A stretch of DNA of 64,000 nt from an uncultured Spirochaetaceae bacterium (GTDB taxonomy: Bacteria > Spirochaetota > Spirochaetia > Sphaerochaetales > Sphaerochaetaceae). Positions 7,977-16,363 of the stretch are shown piece by piece. The stretch spans positions 1-64,000 of the forward strand of contig CALXKJ010000005.1 of the NCBI GenBank assembly GCA_944388955.1, in the 5' to 3' direction. The translations under genes were made by a program, and so were the position numbers. A model generated the notes under the pieces. The model was not told the DNA's origin. It made no database searches and was given only the letters and a program-made list of their open reading frames with translations. Position 1 is the stretch's first letter. Each line of letters starts with the position of its first letter.

Positions 7977-8055
7977 AGAAAGAGGCACTGCCGATAGACG
8001 GCTGGCCCGGTTAAGCTAGATGCCGCCCCTAAGGTCCAATTGGGCGGCTATTTTC
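7977..8055 (+). ncRNA. putative type I antitoxin RNA, copy 3
   Basis: The promoter is TTGACG (7942-7947), 17 nt, TAATAT (7965-7970). The conserved 5' hairpin box is at 7984-8007. The terminator has stem GCCGCCC (8022-8028) / GGGCGGC (8042-8048) followed by TATTTTCTT. The stem sequence differs from copies 1 and 4 but the pairing is kept. Confidence 0.65.
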
Positions 8056-8116
8056 TTAAAGCGATAATCAAACCCATGACTGTGAACACAATCATCAGAA
8101 TCTGGTAATCGTCCAT
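8048..8116 (-). CDS. putative type I toxin peptide, copy 3
   Basis: A 22-residue peptide equal to copy 1 except Ile14 to Met and Ser20 to Leu. It has the same GGAGGAGGTG ribosome binding site and leader. The promoter on the minus strand is TTGGGT (8225-8230), 17 nt, TATATT (8202-8207). The stop codon lies in the terminator stem of the opposing RNA. Confidence 0.7.
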   Translation of the reverse strand: MDDYQILMIVFTVMGLIIALRK

Positions 8117-8403
8117 GAAGCATCACCTCCTCCCGAGCGGAGATTCCGGATCGTGCCCGAAGCGATGCCAGCCGCCTACCGCATATAGCAGTGCCACGGG
8201 TAATATATCACACAGTTTAATTATACCCAATTATTGATGTTTTTATTCAAAGATAGGAGCATATTGCTCAATATTTATTATCAAATCTTTTCTCAGAAAA
8301 TGAGAAGAAAGCTATAGAGTAAATATTCGCTTGAAAGAGATATATGCCGATTGACAATACACGTTTGATTGACGACTTAAACGCAATGGCTTAATATTCA
8401 AGA

Positions 8404-8491
8404 AGAAAGAGGCACTGCCGATAGACGGCTGGCCCAGTTAACGAATTATCCGAAGATAGCCGCAGTTGGGACGCTGGCGGCTATTTTCTTG
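8404..8491 (+). ncRNA. putative type I antitoxin RNA, copy 4
   Basis: The promoter is TTGACG (8369-8374), 17 nt, TAATAT (8392-8397). The 5' box is at 8411-8434. The terminator stem is ATAGCCGC (8456-8463) / GCGGCTAT (8477-8484), then TTTCTT. Confidence 0.65.
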
Positions 8492-8549
8492 AAGCGATAA
8501 TCAAACCTATGACTGTGAATACAATCATCAGAATCTGGTAATCGTCCAT
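8481..8549 (-). CDS. putative type I toxin peptide, copy 4
   Basis: A 22-residue peptide identical to copy 1, with one silent change in the Val10 codon (GTA for GTG). The ribosome binding site region reads GGAAGGAGGTG. The promoter on the minus strand is TTGAGC-like at 8658-8663, 17 nt, TATATT (8635-8640). Confidence 0.7.
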   Translation of the reverse strand: MDDYQILMIVFTVIGLIIASRK

Positions 8550-8818
8550 GAAGCATCACCTCCTTCCGATCGGAGATTCCAGATCGTGTCCGAAGCGATG
8601 CCAGCCACCTACCGCGTATAGCAGTGCCACGGGTAATATATCATGCTATTTGAGTATGCTCAATTATTAGTATTTATATTGCGATACTAAGGCATATTAC
8701 TTGAAGATTATTATTAAACCCTTTCAAGAGATGAAAATTGAAGAGAGAATCAATAACTTCAATATCCTTTTCCTTCAGTCATATAATTATCCACGCTTTG
8801 CAATACTGCCTCTTTGAT

Positions 8819-8847
8819 TTGACAGATTTTCCATCTCATACGATATT
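8819..8847 (+). promoter_or_regulatory. promoter of the zinc-ribbon gene, leaderless
   Basis: TTGACA (8819-8824), 17 nt, GATATT (8842-8847), then exactly 6 nt to the ATG at 8854. No Shine-Dalgarno is present between, so the transcript should start at the ATG. Confidence 0.7.
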
Positions 8848-8853
8848 CAGAAT

Positions 8854-9273
8854 ATGTCAAACGGAATGTTCTATGGCCGTAATGGCTCTGATCATCTATC
8901 GGTTTTCCTTGTTGCGATAGCCCTTGTACTGGCGGTCGCGGCATCTGTGATAATGAATGAGGCTGCAAGAGCTATAGTCTCAGCCATCGCGGTAATTCTT
9001 GTCGCGCTCTCACTCTGGAGAATGCTTAGCAAGAATACAGGGAAACGGAGAGCCGAGAATGAGAAGTTCCTCTCATTCTTCAGAGCAGATCCGGACAAGA
9101 AGCGGAAGAAAGAAGAGAAGAAAAGAGCGGAAGCAGAGAGGAAGGTGAGCAAGAAGACTCATAGATACTTCCGCTGTCCAGAATGCAAGAAAGAGCTCCG
9201 CGTCCCGAAAGGAAAAGGGAAGATCAAGATTACATGCCCGCATTGCGGACATCAGTTCATAAAGAAGACATGA
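8854..9273 (+). CDS. membrane protein with C-terminal zinc ribbon
   Basis: A 139-residue protein: two N-terminal membrane helices (about residues 15-35 and 37-57), a long Lys/Arg/Glu-rich linker (residues 60-105), and a C-terminal zinc ribbon with CPEC (about 113-116) and CPHC (about 130-133). It is first of three adjoining genes with the DUF5685 protein and the DnaJ-like protein, an association I know from Firmicutes. Its function is unknown. Confidence 0.75.
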   Translation: MSNGMFYGRNGSDHLSVFLVAIALVLAVAASVIMNEAARAIVSAIAVILVALSLWRMLSKNTGKRRAENEKFLSFFRADPDKKRKKEEKKRAEAERKVSKKTHRYFRCPECKKELRVPKGKGKIKITCPHCGHQFIKKT

Positions 9274-9274
9274 T

Positions 9275-10078
9275 ATGTTCGGTTACGTTCTTGCAAATGG
9301 CAATAAGCTGACAAAAGAAGAGAAAGCCACATACAAAGCTCATTACTGCGGGCTTTGCAAGGTGCTAAAAGAAAAGTATGGAGCACAGGCGATTCTTGCA
9401 CTTTCCTATGACATGGTGTTTCTGGAGCTGCTTCTGGCGGACCTTACAGATAGCGAGGAAGAAAATGGGAGAGAAAGGTGCATCGCTCATCCTCTGAAAG
9501 AGCATGAGTATATAATCACGGGGACAACTGGATACGCCGCTGATATGCAGATACTTCTCTCCTACTACTCCCTTCTCGATCATATAAGGGATGATGGCAA
9601 GGGAAAGGAATCCGAGAAGAAGCTGAGGGCTTTCATCCCAAGCCTTGAGGAGAAATATCCGCGGCAGAGCAAAGCGCTCAAGGATAATCTTTCACTGCTT
9701 ACAGAGAATGAAAAAGCCAATACGCGGGATGCAGGTATGATGTCTCTTATATTCGGCACGATACTTGGTGAGATTTTCGTGCTTGATGACTCATCATTCT
9801 TCCGCGACGACTTAAGAGGGCTTGGATGCGGGCTTGGGCGTTTCATATATCTTCTTGATGCGTGGTGCGACAGGGAGAAAGACAGGAAGAAAGGTGCTTA
9901 TAATCCTCTTCCTGATGATATCTCCAGGGATGAAATGAGAGAAATGCTTCTCGATGCCGCTTCAGCTGCATCAGATGCAGCAGAGCGTCTTCCGCTCGAT
10001 CAGCATGTTTCCATTCTCAGGAATATCCTTTACAGTGGGATATGGTCTCGCTTTGAGGACAGGAAAAAAGAGAAATGA
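9275..10078 (+). CDS. DUF5685 family protein
   Basis: A 267-residue protein of the DUF5685 family, recognised from its N-terminus (MFGYVLANGNKLTKEEKATYKAHYCGLC style, with a CxxC motif) and Asp/Glu-rich helical body (e.g. YLLDAWCDREKD). Its biochemical role is not known. It begins 1 nt after the zinc-ribbon gene stop and overlaps the DnaJ-like gene by 4 nt (ATGA), so the three are one translationally coupled operon. Confidence 0.75.
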   Translation: MFGYVLANGNKLTKEEKATYKAHYCGLCKVLKEKYGAQAILALSYDMVFLELLLADLTDSEEENGRERCIAHPLKEHEYIITGTTGYAADMQILLSYYSLLDHIRDDGKGKESEKKLRAFIPSLEEKYPRQSKALKDNLSLLTENEKANTRDAGMMSLIFGTILGEIFVLDDSSFFRDDLRGLGCGLGRFIYLLDAWCDREKDRKKGAYNPLPDDISRDEMREMLLDAASAASDAAERLPLDQHVSILRNILYSGIWSRFEDRKKEK

Positions 10079-10656
10079 CAGATCCATACAGCGTGCTTGG
10101 GCTCAAGCCCGGAGCCACAGACGATGAAGTTAAGAAAGCATATAAAAGGCTTGCGAAGAAGTACCATCCGGATATAGCCGGAAACAGCGCGGAAGCCCAG
10201 AAGAAAATGCAGGAGATAAATGCTGCATATGATGCGATTATAAACCATAAAGGAAGTTATCAGAGCAGTTACAGCTATCAGGGTGGATACAGCGAGAGTG
10301 AAAATGATGAGCCGATTGAGCTCAGGGCCGCTGTCGCGTATATCAACGCTCGCCGCTATATGGAAGCACTCAACACACTCAATTCAATACCTGCAGAGAG
10401 AAGAAGCGGTCGCTGGTACTATCTTTCCGCATACGCCAAAGCTCATGTCGGTGATTCCATAGGCGCGATGAATGACATCAACGCGGCAATCGCAAGAGAG
10501 CCGGGCAACATCACATATATCTCTTTCCGTGATAGGCTGAGCGGCAGGCGCACTCAGTATGAGGACTTCTCAAGATCCTTCGGGAACATCAGCACAGGAT
10601 TCTTCCCATGCTGCTTCCCGCTTTTTCCATTCTTCCCGTGCTGCTGCATCATCTGA
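10075..10656 (+). CDS. DnaJ-domain protein with Cys/Phe-rich tail
   Basis: A 193-residue J-domain protein. The J domain (residues 1-60) has the HPD motif in YHPDIAG, so it should stimulate an Hsp70 ATPase. A short linker rich in Ser/Tyr/Gly follows, then a TPR-like helical pair (about 80-150). The last 20 residues are unusual, with CC, FF and CCC clusters between Pro and Phe, possibly a membrane or lipid attachment tail. It lacks the Gly/Phe and zinc domains of classical DnaJ, so it is not the housekeeping chaperone. Confidence 0.78.
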   Translation: MTDPYSVLGLKPGATDDEVKKAYKRLAKKYHPDIAGNSAEAQKKMQEINAAYDAIINHKGSYQSSYSYQGGYSESENDEPIELRAAVAYINARRYMEALNTLNSIPAERRSGRWYYLSAYAKAHVGDSIGAMNDINAAIAREPGNITYISFRDRLSGRRTQYEDFSRSFGNISTGFFPCCFPLFPFFPCCCII

Positions 10657-11257
10657 TTGACTCAGAGAGCGGACGGACAATCATCCCGATAGCTCTTGTG
10701 AGCATTTCAGGCGCTTCCTCAAGCGTCAGCGGGATTTTATCCAGAAGGACATCACAATAGATATCAAATGCAGCAGAGACTATGAAATCTATGAAAGCCA
10801 CCATCTTGATACGGCGCGCTTCATCCTGTCCGATGCGCTCCGCAAGTGTCGATGACATCAGATAATTGATTGCCTGATACTTGCATTCAATTACGAGTGG
10901 CCTGATTCTGTCTATTGAAATCAGAAGCCTGTAATATTCACGGTCACGCGATACGAACTCGGATACTGAATCCAGAAGCGGCCTGGGGTTGGCCAATGCG
11001 ATATCAGGAGAAAGGCCGGCAAACGCTCCTTTGAGTTCTGAGATGATATTTTCTTTTATTGAATTCAGTACATCACCAGAATCCTTGAAGTGAGCATAGA
11101 ACGTACCTCTGTTGATATCTGCTTCCTTGACAATATCCGTGATTGTGATTTTCTCGAATGGTTTCTCTCTCATGAGACGTACCATAGCTTCGCGTATAAG
11201 CTTCTTAGATCTCAATGAACTCCTGTATTCAGCTTTTGTCCTTTTCTTTTCCTCCAT
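10649..11257 (-). CDS. TetR/AcrR family transcriptional regulator
   Basis: A 202-residue repressor-type regulator. The helix-turn-helix is at about residues 28-55 (ITITDIVKEADINRGTFYAHFKD); the rest is a helical ligand-binding/dimer domain. I prefer the ATG at 11257 because GGGGAGG lies about 9 nt upstream; an ATG 6 nt earlier is too close to it. The 3' end overlaps that of the convergent DnaJ-like gene by 8 nt. No target gene is adjacent, so the regulon is unknown. Confidence 0.82.
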   Translation of the reverse strand: MEEKKRTKAEYRSSLRSKKLIREAMVRLMREKPFEKITITDIVKEADINRGTFYAHFKDSGDVLNSIKENIISELKGAFAGLSPDIALANPRPLLDSVSEFVSRDREYYRLLISIDRIRPLVIECKYQAINYLMSSTLAERIGQDEARRIKMVAFIDFIVSAAFDIYCDVLLDKIPLTLEEAPEMLTRAIGMIVRPLSESIR

Positions 11258-11354
11258 TTCCATCGGCCTCCCCTATTGTTTCCTACAGTTTAGTAGACTT
11301 TCAGCGATAATGAAAGAAAATTGTTCACCATTGAATTCAGAATGCTGATTACAA

Positions 11355-12164
11355 TCATCTAGAGAGTATGGAAATAGCGTATTCAATCCCGCGTGCGATT
11401 CCGTCATCCTCAATATCCGAAGTCACGAAACGCGCTTTCCTTTTAAGGCCTTCAGTAGCATTCCCCATCGCGATGCCTACAGCTGCAGCACTCACCATCT
11501 CTTCGTCATTCGCGCCATCTCCGAAGACAACGGTATTTGAAAGATCCTCACCGTAATATCTCATGATTCTCTCAATACCGGTAGCTTTTGAAATGCCTTT
11601 GATGACTATCTCGCCCATCGTACTGTCTGGGACGCCAAGCGTGTTTGAAACAACAGCAAAACTCGCTGCAAGATCATTCCTGATTCTATCGATACTGACA
11701 TCTCTGGCAACATACAGTACTTTACAGATCCTCGCGCCAGAGGGGATTGTCTCAGCTTCCACCATGGATGAGACAGCCGCTATTTCCCCAGTATACTCAA
11801 GCATCAATGACTTCCACAGAGAGAAAACAGCGGGTGCCATGTATGTACCCCTGTCTGTCTGCACCATCATGCCAAGATTATTCTCCTTGCAATAGGAGAA
11901 AACCTCTTTCTTCTCCTCCTCCGTCATGAAACGGTTATAGATTTCACGGCCATCCGCGATAGCTATTCCCCCTGCGGAGAAGACACCGTCCCTGAAACCA
12001 AGCTCATAGATTTCAGGAATCACCTCCACTGGGCTCCGTCCCGTTGCCAGGAATATGCGATGCCCATCAGCCTTCACTTTCTGAAGTGCCTTCACTGCGC
12101 TTTCAGGGACACTCTTGCCAAATGGCAGAAGAGTCCCATCGATATCGAAGAAGAATGAAATCAA
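11355..12164 (-). CDS. HAD-superfamily (Cof-type) sugar phosphatase
   Basis: A 269-residue Cof-type HAD hydrolase, likely acting on sugar phosphates or nucleotides in the cytoplasm. Motif I is FFDIDGTLLP at the N-terminus, motif II SAGGIAI/LATGRSP region, motif III KGISKATGIERI and motif IV VFGDGANDEEMV. The start is TTG overlapping the ilvA stop (TTGA), so it is co-translated with threonine deaminase. Confidence 0.85.
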   Translation of the reverse strand: MISFFFDIDGTLLPFGKSVPESAVKALQKVKADGHRIFLATGRSPVEVIPEIYELGFRDGVFSAGGIAIADGREIYNRFMTEEEKKEVFSYCKENNLGMMVQTDRGTYMAPAVFSLWKSLMLEYTGEIAAVSSMVEAETIPSGARICKVLYVARDVSIDRIRNDLAASFAVVSNTLGVPDSTMGEIVIKGISKATGIERIMRYYGEDLSNTVVFGDGANDEEMVSAAAVGIAMGNATEGLKRKARFVTSDIEDDGIARGIEYAISILSR

Positions 12165-13363
12165 TGACTCTCTCCCAGAAGCTGAAAACCATTTTTAAGG
12201 AGACTTTCCTTTATTTCAGCGATATGCTCAAAGCCTCGTGTCTCCATAGTGATACGGAGCGTGCAGCTAGTGAGTATCTTCTCATTGCCGGTTTTATCAT
12301 GGAATACACCCACGACATTAGCACCTGAGGAAGCGACGATTGATGACACTTCCTGAAGCTGGCCGGGCTTATCCTGAAGCTCTACTGTTATATCTGCAAG
12401 GCGACCTTCCTTTATAAGGGCCCTGTTGATGACTCTGGAGAGAATAGTCACATCGATGTTTCCTCCCGAGACAAGGCAGACAGTCTTGCCTTCGAGCGGT
12501 AGCTTGTCGAAAAGAGCGGCAGCAACAGCAACAGCCCCGGCTCCTTCGGATACGAGTTTCTGTTTCTCCATCATATCGAGTATAGCGACAGCTGTCTCAT
12601 CATCAGTGACAGTAACGACACCGTCCGCGTACTTTGAGCACAGATCATAAGTGAGGTCGCCAGGGCATTTGACGGCGATACCATCAGAAATCGTGGAAAC
12701 AGAAGGAAGCGATTCTATCTTATGCTCATTGATTGAGCTGACCATCGAAGCGGCGCCAGCAGCCTGCACACCGTAGACTTTCACACGAGGATTCAGCATC
12801 TTCGCTGTAAAGGCGACACCTGCAAGAAGTCCGCCTCCGCCCACCGGTACGATAATGTTATCTGCATCTGGCATTTCCTGGAGGATTTCCAGAGCGATGG
12901 TTCCCTGCCCCGCGATGACATCAGGATCATTGAAAGGATGAATCATCGTGCGCCCTGTCTCTTCCATAATCTCAAGAGCCCTGTTATATGCGTCATCATA
13001 CACGCCTTTGACCAGCTCGACTTTTGCCCCATAGCCTCTTGTCGCCTCCACCTTTGATATCGGGGCACCTTCTGGAATGCATATGAGTGCATCAATACCC
13101 TGTCTCTGAGCGGCAAGGGCAACACCTTGCGCGTGGTTTCCTGCCGAGCAGGCGATGACACCTTTCTTCTTCTGCTCATCTGAGAGCTTTGAAATCTTAT
13201 AGTAAGCGCCTCTCAGCTTGAAAGAGCCTGTAGTCTGAAGGTTCTCCGTCTTGAGATAGACTTCCTTATCAGGGAACATACGAGGTGCGCGGATGAGATC
13301 CGTTACACGGCAAGCCTCCTTGAGTGTGAAGGATGCCTGATAAACTGTATCGAGTGTTAGCAT
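12161..13363 (-). CDS. ilvA: threonine ammonia-lyase
   Basis: A 400-residue PLP enzyme that deaminates threonine to 2-oxobutanoate. The PLP lysine is in TTGSFKLRGAY, with SAGNHAQGVA and the Gly-rich loop VGGGGLLAG; a C-terminal ACT-like domain (about the last 80 residues, starting ADITVELQDKPGQL) suggests allosteric control. The frame stays open upstream, but the conserved protein starts at the ATG at 13363. There TATATC (13370-13375) ends 6 nt upstream and TCGACA (13393-13398) lies at 17-nt spacing, so a leaderless mRNA is predicted. Confidence 0.88.
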   Translation of the reverse strand: MLTLDTVYQASFTLKEACRVTDLIRAPRMFPDKEVYLKTENLQTTGSFKLRGAYYKISKLSDEQKKKGVIACSAGNHAQGVALAAQRQGIDALICIPEGAPISKVEATRGYGAKVELVKGVYDDAYNRALEIMEETGRTMIHPFNDPDVIAGQGTIALEILQEMPDADNIIVPVGGGGLLAGVAFTAKMLNPRVKVYGVQAAGAASMVSSINEHKIESLPSVSTISDGIAVKCPGDLTYDLCSKYADGVVTVTDDETAVAILDMMEKQKLVSEGAGAVAVAAALFDKLPLEGKTVCLVSGGNIDVTILSRVINRALIKEGRLADITVELQDKPGQLQEVSSIVASSGANVVGVFHDKTGNEKILTSCTLRITMETRGFEHIAEIKESLLKNGFQLLGESH

Positions 13364-13507
13364 GTTTAAGATATATTCTCTCTCACGGAAATTGTCGAGA
13401 TACAAAGGGTGCTTTCGCATAGCAAAAGAAAAGGCTATAATGCTTGAGAATGCCACATAATCTGATTCCCTGAATGGGATTCATAAAATATAAGGAGGTG
13501 GCTTAAT

Positions 13508-14665
13508 ATGAAACATCTCTTCACTTCTGAATCCATCACAAACGGGCATCCCGACAAAGTCTGCGATCAGATATCTGACGGTATCCTCGACGCGCTTCTT
13601 GCACAGGATCCATATTCCCGCTCAGCATGCGAAGTCATTGCAGAGCCCGGAGCTGTCCACATCATGGGCGAAATCACGACGAAAGCAGATATCGATCCAG
13701 TTGCTATCGCGAGGGATGTGATAAAAAGCATCGGCTATACAAAGCCTGAATATGGTTTCGATGATACAGCGAAGATCACATGCTCTATACATGAGCAGTC
13801 CGGTGATATAGCGATGGGCGTAAACTCTTCTTATGCAGACCCAACAACGCTTGGCGCTGGAGATCAGGGCATGATGTTCGGCTACGCATCATCAGATGGT
13901 GATGAGTGCATGCCGCTTGCCGCAACGCTCTCAAGGCGTCTTACAATGGGACTTAGGGATGCAAGGGTCTCGGGAGAGCTTCCATATCTCCGCCCGGATG
14001 GCAAGAGCCAGATAACTATCGAATATGACGGAAAGACACCGAGAAGAATCGATGCTGTCGTTGTTTCAGCCCAGCATGATCCAGACATCGCACTGGAAGA
14101 TCTCAGAAACGATATCAAGGAGCATATCATAAAGAAGCTACTTCCAGCTGACATGCTCGATGCTGACACGAAATACTTCATCAATCCGACAGGGCGTTTC
14201 GTCCTTGGCGGACCGGCAGCTGATACAGGACTGACAGGACGCAAGATCATCGCTGACACATATGGTGGCTATGCCCACCATGGCGGTGGAGCATTCTCCG
14301 GAAAGGATCCCACAAAAGTCGACAGAACCGCTTCCCTGCAGCTGAGGCAGATTGCAAAGACTATCGTCAGTGCTGGAATCGCTTCAGAGTGCGAGCTTCA
14401 GGCAGCATATGCTATCGGAGTGGCAGATCCTGTCTCGCTCTATGTCACAACTTATGGAACAGGAAAGATAGATGAGGAGAAGCTCACGAAATGGGTTCTT
14501 GATAACTTCGACCTCCGCCCAAGTGGCATGATTGAGCATCTGAATCTCCGCCGCCCTATCTTCCGCGACTCGGCTTCATTCGGAGCTTTCGGACGTCAGG
14601 ATGTCCTCTTCCCGTGGGAAGAAGTTGATTCCGCGCTTGTGGAAAGTCTTAAGAAGCTTATTTGA
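13508..14665 (+). CDS. metK: S-adenosylmethionine synthetase
   Basis: A 385-residue enzyme that makes S-adenosylmethionine from methionine and ATP. Diagnostic motifs: GHPDKVCDQISDGILDA at the N-terminus, GAGDQGMMFGYA in the middle and GGGAFSGKDPTKVDRTA. AGGAGGTGG precedes the ATG. Only about 50 nt separate it from the divergent ilvA side; no SAM riboswitch is visible. A strong terminator follows. Confidence 0.96.
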   Translation: MKHLFTSESITNGHPDKVCDQISDGILDALLAQDPYSRSACEVIAEPGAVHIMGEITTKADIDPVAIARDVIKSIGYTKPEYGFDDTAKITCSIHEQSGDIAMGVNSSYADPTTLGAGDQGMMFGYASSDGDECMPLAATLSRRLTMGLRDARVSGELPYLRPDGKSQITIEYDGKTPRRIDAVVVSAQHDPDIALEDLRNDIKEHIIKKLLPADMLDADTKYFINPTGRFVLGGPAADTGLTGRKIIADTYGGYAHHGGGAFSGKDPTKVDRTASLQLRQIAKTIVSAGIASECELQAAYAIGVADPVSLYVTTYGTGKIDEEKLTKWVLDNFDLRPSGMIEHLNLRRPIFRDSASFGAFGRQDVLFPWEEVDSALVESLKKLI

Positions 14666-14669
14666 TCTG

Positions 14670-14693
14670 ATGGCCGGTCTCCGGCCATTTTTC
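14670..14693 (+). terminator. metK terminator
   Basis: A perfect 8-bp stem ATGGCCGG (14670-14677) / CCGGCCAT (14681-14688) with a 3-nt loop, followed by a T run, just after the metK stop. Confidence 0.85.
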
Positions 14694-14707
14694 TTTCAGG
14701 AGTGATT

Positions 14708-16363
14708 ATGAGAACAGTGATTATCGGGGGCGTCGCTGGTGGAGCGAGTGCCGCTGCCAGACTCAGAAGACTAGATGAGAAGATGGAAATCATCATCATT
14801 GAAAAAAGCGGTTTCATATCATACGCGAACTGCGGCCTTCCATACTATATCGGCGGCATAATCACAGACAGATCCCAGCTCACACTGCAGACTCCGGAAA
14901 GCTTCTGGAAGAGATTCAGGATTGAGGCAAGAGTAAGCGAGGAAGCTCTCTCGATAGACAGGGAAAGAAAGGAAATCAGCATCAGAAAGCTCAAAGACGG
15001 AAGTGAATACAAAGAGCACTACGACACACTGATTCTCTCCCCCGGAGCCGAGGCAATTGTACCCGCTCTTCCCGGCATCGATTCTGAAAAAATATTGACA
15101 CTCCGTCATACAGAAGACTCTTTCAGGATAAGGGAGGAAGCTATAAGGCATAAAGGAGGAAGAGCTGTTGTCATTGGAGGGGGATTCATCGGGCTGGAAA
15201 CGGCAGAGAACCTTGTGCATGCAGGACTTAATGTGACGCTTATACAGCGCTCTGAGCATGTGCTTCCGCCATTTGACAGAGATGGAGCGGTATTCCTTCA
15301 CAGCGAGCTGAGGAAGAATGGTGTAAATCTGCATCTCAACACTGCCGTGACAGGATTCGAGGAAACAGGAAACGGGATTGCAGTCATCGCAGGAAGCCAA
15401 CGCTTTGAAGCGGATTTCGCTGTTCTGGCTATCGGTGTGAAGCCCGACTCTCATCTTGCTTCGGAAGCGGGTCTCGAGACAGATAAAAGGGGATCTATAA
15501 TAGTCAGCGACAGAATGCTCACATCCGATCCATCGATTTACGCAGTCGGAGACGCCGTAAGCATCCGGAACAGGATAACAGGACTGGATACGATGATTGC
15601 TCTTGCAGGACCTGCGAACAAGGAAGGAAGAATAGCGGCAGATAATATCGCAGGACTCGACAGCCGTTACCGTGGGAGCACAGGAGCATCGGTCGTGAAG
15701 CTTTTCTCTCTCACTGCGGCCTCTGTAGGCATCAATGAGGACAGCGCGAAGAATCTCGGCATGAATTATGACACTGCCGTCACATTCCAAGGCAGTCATG
15801 CATCATACTACCCTGGCGCGGAAACAATGATGCTCAAGCTTGTCTATGACAAGGGCACAGGGCGTGTGCTCGGTGCTGAGGCTGTGGGGAAAGAAGGTGT
15901 TGAGAAGAGAATCGACACAATCTCTGTCGCTATCGCAGGCGGCATGACTGTCGAGGATCTTGTCTCCCTCGATATGTCCTACGCCCCGCCATATTCATCA
16001 GCGAAGGACCCCGTGAATATTCTTGGGTACATAGCGGAGAACAAGCGACACGGAATCCTCCGTGAATTCACACATAGCGATATAAAAGCATTCTCTCCAG
16101 AACATGATCTTCTCATTGATCTAAGGACTGAAAGGGAAATCGCATCAGGCATGATAGAAGGTGCTATAAACATCCCGTTGGATGATCTGAGAAGCCGCAT
16201 CGCGGAGATAGACAAGACAAAGAAGATACATGTCTATTGCAGAAGCGGCCAGCGGAGCTATATAGGCATGCGCATACTCAAAGGCTACGGCATCGATTCT
16301 GATAGCCTTTCAGGCGGATACCTTCTTTATAAAGCAATCATGGATGAAAGGAGCGGGTCTTAA
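14708..16363 (+). CDS. CoA-disulfide reductase-like flavoprotein with rhodanese domain
   Basis: A 551-residue protein: FAD/NAD(P)H pyridine nucleotide-disulfide oxidoreductase (residues 1-440) with GGVAGGASAAARLRR at the N-terminus and the single redox Cys of this family in SYANCGLPYYIGG; a second nucleotide fold at VIGGGFIGLETAENL. A C-terminal rhodanese domain (about 455-550) holds its active-site Cys in VYCRSGQRSY. Such fusions reduce CoA disulfide, CoA persulfide or polysulfide. The ATG at 14708 follows AGGAG at good spacing and is preferred over the GTG 6 nt upstream. Confidence 0.87.
   Translation: MRTVIIGGVAGGASAAARLRRLDEKMEIIIIEKSGFISYANCGLPYYIGGIITDRSQLTLQTPESFWKRFRIEARVSEEALSIDRERKEISIRKLKDGSEYKEHYDTLILSPGAEAIVPALPGIDSEKILTLRHTEDSFRIREEAIRHKGGRAVVIGGGFIGLETAENLVHAGLNVTLIQRSEHVLPPFDRDGAVFLHSELRKNGVNLHLNTAVTGFEETGNGIAVIAGSQRFEADFAVLAIGVKPDSHLASEAGLETDKRGSIIVSDRMLTSDPSIYAVGDAVSIRNRITGLDTMIALAGPANKEGRIAADNIAGLDSRYRGSTGASVVKLFSLTAASVGINEDSAKNLGMNYDTAVTFQGSHASYYPGAETMMLKLVYDKGTGRVLGAEAVGKEGVEKRIDTISVAIAGGMTVEDLVSLDMSYAPPYSSAKDPVNILGYIAENKRHGILREFTHSDIKAFSPEHDLLIDLRTEREIASGMIEGAINIPLDDLRSRIAEIDKTKKIHVYCRSGQRSYIGMRILKGYGIDSDSLSGGYLLYKAIMDERSGS

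Larger units (their letters stand above)
7083..8663. repeat. four-copy tandem array of convergent RNA/small-peptide cassettes
   Basis: Four units of roughly 420-440 bp occupy this otherwise gene-free stretch. Each contains, left to right: a + strand sigma-70 promoter, a + strand small RNA starting AGAGGCACTGCC, a hairpin terminator, a minus-strand small reading frame with strong ribosome binding site, and a minus-strand promoter ending in the shared motif GCTCAATTATT. Promoter starts on the + strand are at 7083, 7504, 7942 and 8369. Copies 1, 3 and 4 are very alike; copy 2 keeps the regulatory flanks but has a different peptide gene. The layout matches type I toxin-antitoxin loci. Confidence 0.8.

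Noticed and set aside
7125-8628. MITE-like transposable elements bounded by GGCACTGC inverted ends
   Set aside because: Promoters outside the inverted ends are also conserved between copies and no target-site duplication is visible; kept only as an alternative in the findings.
7083-8663. CRISPR array
   Set aside because: Repeat units are about 430 bp, contain promoters, frames and terminators, and there are no short regular spacers.
13457-13507. SAM riboswitch upstream of metK
   Set aside because: The gap is only about 50 nt and shows no SAM riboswitch structure; a plain AGGAGGTGG leader is present.
14819-15799. 326-codon minus-strand frame opposite the flavoprotein gene
   Set aside because: It is wholly antisense to a clear enzyme, has no recognisable domain and is rich in Cys, Ser and Arg as expected of a shadow frame.
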